NCBI GenBank assembly: GCA_017621035.1
Contig: JAGATY010000034.1
Coordinates: 1-64,000, forward strand
DNA length: 64,000 nucleotides
Direction: 5' to 3'
DNA from: Bacteroides sp.
GTDB lineage: Bacteria; Bacteroidota; Bacteroidia; Bacteroidales; Bacteroidaceae
Below are positions 59,871 to 64,000 of this stretch, one piece after another (positions within the stretch are counted from its first letter, which is position 1; the number at the start of each line of letters is the position of its first letter). The notes under the pieces are model-generated. The model did not search any database and was not told the DNA's origin. It saw only the letters and a list, made by a program, of their open reading frames with translations. The position numbers and the translations under genes were made by a program.

Positions 59871-62800
59871 TTATTTATACTCCTGCCAACTCTTAATCTG
59901 AACATCCTCCAGTTTCATTTCACAGAAGGCCTCAATAAAGGCACCTGCCAAGCGAGCGTTGGTAATCAGCGGAATATTGTGGTCAATAGCACCACGGCGA
60001 ATCTTATACCCGTTGGTCAACTCACGCTTAGTATGGTTCTTAGGAATATTTACAATGAGGTCAAACTTATGGTCAGCAATCATTGTCATCACATTATTCT
60101 CTGCATCCGGACGCTCATCAGGCCAGAATACAGGCTCAGTGCTCACGCCGTGAGCATTCAAGAAGGCGGCAGTTCCTGCCGTTGCATAAATCTTATACCC
60201 CTTGGCAAACAGCACGCGGCTGGCATCCAGCAAATCAACCTTCGACTTCATAGCTCCGGAAGAGAACATCACACCCTTCTCCGGTGACGGAATCTTGAAA
60301 CCGGTAGCAATCATCGCATTCAGCAAAGCCTCTGAGAAGTCATCACCAATACAGCCTACCTCACCGGTTGAAGACATATCCACACCCAGTACAGGGTCTG
60401 CCTTATGCAGACGTGAGAAAGAGAACTGGCTGGCTTTCACGCCAATCCAATCGATATCGAAAGCTGACTTATCCGGCTTGCTGTAAGGAGCATCCAACAT
60501 AATCTTGGTAGCGGTCTCAATGAAGTTACGCTTCAGTACCTTAGACACGAAGGGGAAACTTCTGGAGGCACGCAGGTTACATTCAATAACCTTCACCTCA
60601 TTATTGCGAGCCAAGAACTGGATGTTAAACGGTCCTGAGATGTTCAACTCCTTGGCAATCTGACGACTGATACGCTTGATGCGACGGGCAGTTGCAAAGT
60701 AAATCTTCTGCGCAGGGAAGACCAGAGTGGCATCTCCTGAGTGCACACCGGCAAACTCTACGTGTTCTGAAATGGCATATTCCACCACCTCACCATTCTG
60801 AGCCACCGCATCAAACTCAATCTCCTTGGTGTTCTGCAAGAACTGAGATACCACAACCGGATACTCTTTAGAAACCTCTGCCGCCATCTTCAAGAAGCTT
60901 TCCAGCTCCTCTTCATTGTGGCAAACATTCATGGCCGCACCCGAGAGCACATAAGAGGGACGAACCAGCACCGGATAGCCCACTTTTTCAACAAAGCCCT
61001 TCACGTCATCCAAGCTGGTCAACTCTTGCCATGCCGGCTGGTCAATACCCAGCTGGTCGAGCATAGCCGAGAATTTGTTGCGGTTCTCTGCACGGTCAAT
61101 AGAGATAGGAGAAGTTCCCAAGATGGGCACTGACTGACGGTGAAGCTTCATAGCCAGGTTATTAGGAATCTGGCCTCCCACCGAAACAATGACACCTCTC
61201 GGCTGCTCCAAGTCGATAACATCAAGCACACGCTCAAAAGACAACTCGTCAAAGTAGAGACGGTCGCACATATCATAGTCTGTAGATACAGTCTCCGGAT
61301 TGTAGTTAATCATGATAGACTTATAACCCAGCTTGCGTGCAGTCTGTACAGCATTTACCGAGCACCAGTCAAATTCTACTGAAGAACCGATGCGATAGGC
61401 ACCTGAGCCCAGCACCACCACCGATTTTTCATTCTTATAGTAGTTTACGTCATATCCCTCAACCGCATAGGTCATGTAGAGATAGTTGGTCAGTTCCGGA
61501 TGCTCACTGGCTACTGTATTGATGCGTTTCACCGCCGGTAAGATACCCAACTCTTTACGACGAGCACGCACAGCCAGATTTTCCTTCTCCATACTGCCGG
61601 TAGGTTTCGCTACAAAACGGGCAATCTGGAAGTCTGAGAAGCCCAGCACTTTTGCCTCACGCAGCACCTCTGCCGGAACCTCTTCAATCTTGTTATAGCT
61701 CTCAAGTTTAGCCTTATAGTCTACTATATTCTTCAGTTTACCCAAGAACCAGGGGTCAATCTTCGTCAATTCAAAGATGCGCTCAATGCTGTAACCCTCC
61801 TCCAGTGCTTGTGCAATGGCAAATACACGCAAATCGGTCGGGTGCGACAGCTCATGCTCCAAGTCATCAAAGTGAGTACCATTGTTACCCACAAAACCGT
61901 GCATGCCCTGGCCAATCATACGCAAGCCCTTCTGAATGATCTCTTCAAAAGAGCGGCCGATGGACATAATCTCACCTACCGACTTCATGCTAGAGCCGAT
62001 TTCGCGGCTGACGCCCACAAACTTAGTCAAGTCCCAGCGCGGAATCTTACAAATCAAATAATCCAATTGCGGAGCCTCATAAGCAGAGTTCGGGGTACCC
62101 ATCTCACCAATTTGGTCAAGAGTGTAACCCAAAGCAATCTTGGCAGCCACAAATGCCAGCGGATAACCGGTAGCCTTAGAAGCCAGCGCTGACGAGCGAG
62201 ACAGACGGGCATTCACCTCAATCACGCGGTAGTCATTGGTCTCTGCATTAAAGGCATACTGTATGTTACACTCGCCCACAATACCCAGGTGGCGAATACA
62301 CTTCACAGAGAGTTCCTGCAACATCTTCACCTGCTCATCGGTCAGCGAGCAAGTCGGAGCTACCACAATGGATTCACCGGTGTGAATACCCAGGGGGTCG
62401 AAGTTTTCCATGCTTGCCACCGTAAAGCAGTGGTCATTGGCATCGCGAATAACCTCAAACTCAATCTCTTTCCAGCCTTTCAATGATTCCTCTACCAGAA
62501 TCTGGTTAGAGAAAGTAAATGCACTCTCGGCCAGCTTCTTGAAAGCCTCTTCATCGGGGCAGATACCACTACCTAAACCACCCAGCGCATAAGCAGAGCG
62601 AACCATTACCGGGAAACCAATCTTATGGGCAGCCGCCAAAGCGTCGTCCATTGTCTCCACAGCCTGGCTGATAGGGGTCTTCATCGGGATCTCGTCCAAC
62701 TTCTTTACAAACAGGTCGCGGTCCTCAGTGTACATGATAGCCTCCACCGAAGTACCCAAAACCTGCACGCCATACTGCTCCAACACACCCTTCTGATAGA

Positions 62801-63101
62801 GTTCTGTACCGCAGTTCAGTGCCGTTTGGCCACCGAAAGCCAGCAGAATGCCGTCAGGACGTTCCTTTTTGATGATTTCTTCCACAAAATAAGGAGTTAC
62901 GGGCAGGAAATAGACCTTGTCTGCAATACCTTCCGAGGTCTGGATGGTTGCAATGTTAGGGTTTACCAACACCGAGCTGATTCCCTCCTCGCGCAGCGCT
63001 TTCAATGCCTGCGAACCGGAGTAGTCGAACTCACCTGCCTGTCCAATCTTGAGTGCACCGGAACCCAAGACCAGCACTTTCTTCAATTTCTTCTGTTCCA
63101 T
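59871..63101 (-). CDS. carB: Carbamoyl-phosphate synthase large subunit
   Basis: This enzyme makes carbamoyl phosphate from ammonia (delivered by CarA), bicarbonate and two ATP, for pyrimidines and arginine. The 1,076-residue protein has two homologous ATP-grasp halves, each starting with a VLGSGA motif (VLVLGSGALKIGQAGEFDYS and VVLGSGAYRIGSSVEFDW). It ends in an MGS-like allosteric domain (about 940-1076) with MFSSGAMKSK and YATAGTAAFL. The length is normal. carA is not next to it in the window. A terminator follows. Confidence 0.98.
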   Translation of the reverse strand: MEQKKLKKVLVLGSGALKIGQAGEFDYSGSQALKALREEGISSVLVNPNIATIQTSEGIADKVYFLPVTPYFVEEIIKKERPDGILLAFGGQTALNCGTELYQKGVLEQYGVQVLGTSVEAIMYTEDRDLFVKKLDEIPMKTPISQAVETMDDALAAAHKIGFPVMVRSAYALGGLGSGICPDEEAFKKLAESAFTFSNQILVEESLKGWKEIEFEVIRDANDHCFTVASMENFDPLGIHTGESIVVAPTCSLTDEQVKMLQELSVKCIRHLGIVGECNIQYAFNAETNDYRVIEVNARLSRSSALASKATGYPLAFVAAKIALGYTLDQIGEMGTPNSAYEAPQLDYLICKIPRWDLTKFVGVSREIGSSMKSVGEIMSIGRSFEEIIQKGLRMIGQGMHGFVGNNGTHFDDLEHELSHPTDLRVFAIAQALEEGYSIERIFELTKIDPWFLGKLKNIVDYKAKLESYNKIEEVPAEVLREAKVLGFSDFQIARFVAKPTGSMEKENLAVRARRKELGILPAVKRINTVASEHPELTNYLYMTYAVEGYDVNYYKNEKSVVVLGSGAYRIGSSVEFDWCSVNAVQTARKLGYKSIMINYNPETVSTDYDMCDRLYFDELSFERVLDVIDLEQPRGVIVSVGGQIPNNLAMKLHRQSVPILGTSPISIDRAENRNKFSAMLDQLGIDQPAWQELTSLDDVKGFVEKVGYPVLVRPSYVLSGAAMNVCHNEEELESFLKMAAEVSKEYPVVVSQFLQNTKEIEFDAVAQNGEVVEYAISEHVEFAGVHSGDATLVFPAQKIYFATARRIKRISRQIAKELNISGPFNIQFLARNNEVKVIECNLRASRSFPFVSKVLKRNFIETATKIMLDAPYSKPDKSAFDIDWIGVKASQFSFSRLHKADPVLGVDMSSTGEVGCIGDDFSEALLNAMIATGFKIPSPEKGVMFSSGAMKSKVDLLDASRVLFAKGYKIYATAGTAAFLNAHGVSTEPVFWPDERPDAENNVMTMIADHKFDLIVNIPKNHTKRELTNGYKIRRGAIDHNIPLITNARLAGAFIEAFCEMKLEDVQIKSWQEYK

Positions 63102-64000
<899 letters not shown>

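Noticed and set aside
59279..59905. 208-codon frame on the minus strand
   Set aside because: It reads through three tRNA-Val genes; the peptide repeat in it is just translated tRNA sequence.

Overview
The window looks like a chromosomal segment of a gut Bacteroidales, most likely Bacteroides or Phocaeicola. The grounds are SusC/SusD operons, Bacteroidetes-type promoters (TTTG or TTG, about 19 bp, TAnnTTTG), PorT/PorU/PorV homologues, DUF6261 and the rplM-rpsI-rpsB-tsf order. The species cannot be fixed by eye.

Layout. 0.3-9.6 kb is mixed housekeeping: a DivIC/FtsB-like protein, dnaX, a PorT-like barrel, a TfoX-like protein with an NlpC/P60-like lipoprotein, a purine permease with an acyltransferase remnant behind it, an SF1 helicase and a DUF6261 protein behind a 42-bp repeat array. 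9.9-13.2 kb holds rmlA-rmlB and a metallophosphoesterase lipoprotein. 13.5-15.8 kb is an ECF sigma factor operon with a short membrane-anchored partner, a secreted protein and a barrel. 15.9-22.5 kb is one tightly spaced eight-gene operon. It opens with a steroid 5-alpha-reductase, an old-yellow-enzyme reductase and a short-chain dehydrogenase, the gene set known from Bacteroidales that make iso-allo bile acids and reduced steroids. A 376-bp MITE-like element with 11-bp terminal inverted repeats and a 7-bp target duplication lies just after it.

23.6-43.3 kb is the most striking part: a SusC/SusD DNA-inversion system. Three SusC-SusD-lipoprotein cassettes surround a tyrosine recombinase. Only the middle cassette has a promoter, start codon and signal peptide. 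The other two SusC genes begin abruptly at a 41-bp sequence that also lies inside the expressed SusC after codon 68. The left copy is inverted and the right copy is direct relative to the expressed one. Inversion of the 2.2-kb segment carrying the recombinase, the promoter and the 68-codon 5' end would switch expression to the left cassette. Nested inversions would reach the right one. A PIN toxin-antitoxin pair lies between the two direct copies, where a deletion would remove it. A second, degraded copy of the MITE lies beyond the right cassette, inverted relative to the first.

44-64 kb is conserved core: ispF, PorV, PorU, a fumarylacetoacetase-family protein, rex, a SUI1 factor, tsf, rpsB, rpsI, rplM, asnS, an RluB-type pseudouridine synthase, purB, three identical tRNA-Val(UAC) genes, carB and the start of trpS.

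Non-coding repeats recur in the spacers: 7-, 8-, 11-, 22- and 42-bp tandem units, short hairpin clusters and two inverted octamer arrays. All calls come from reading sequence and translations. No database search was run.
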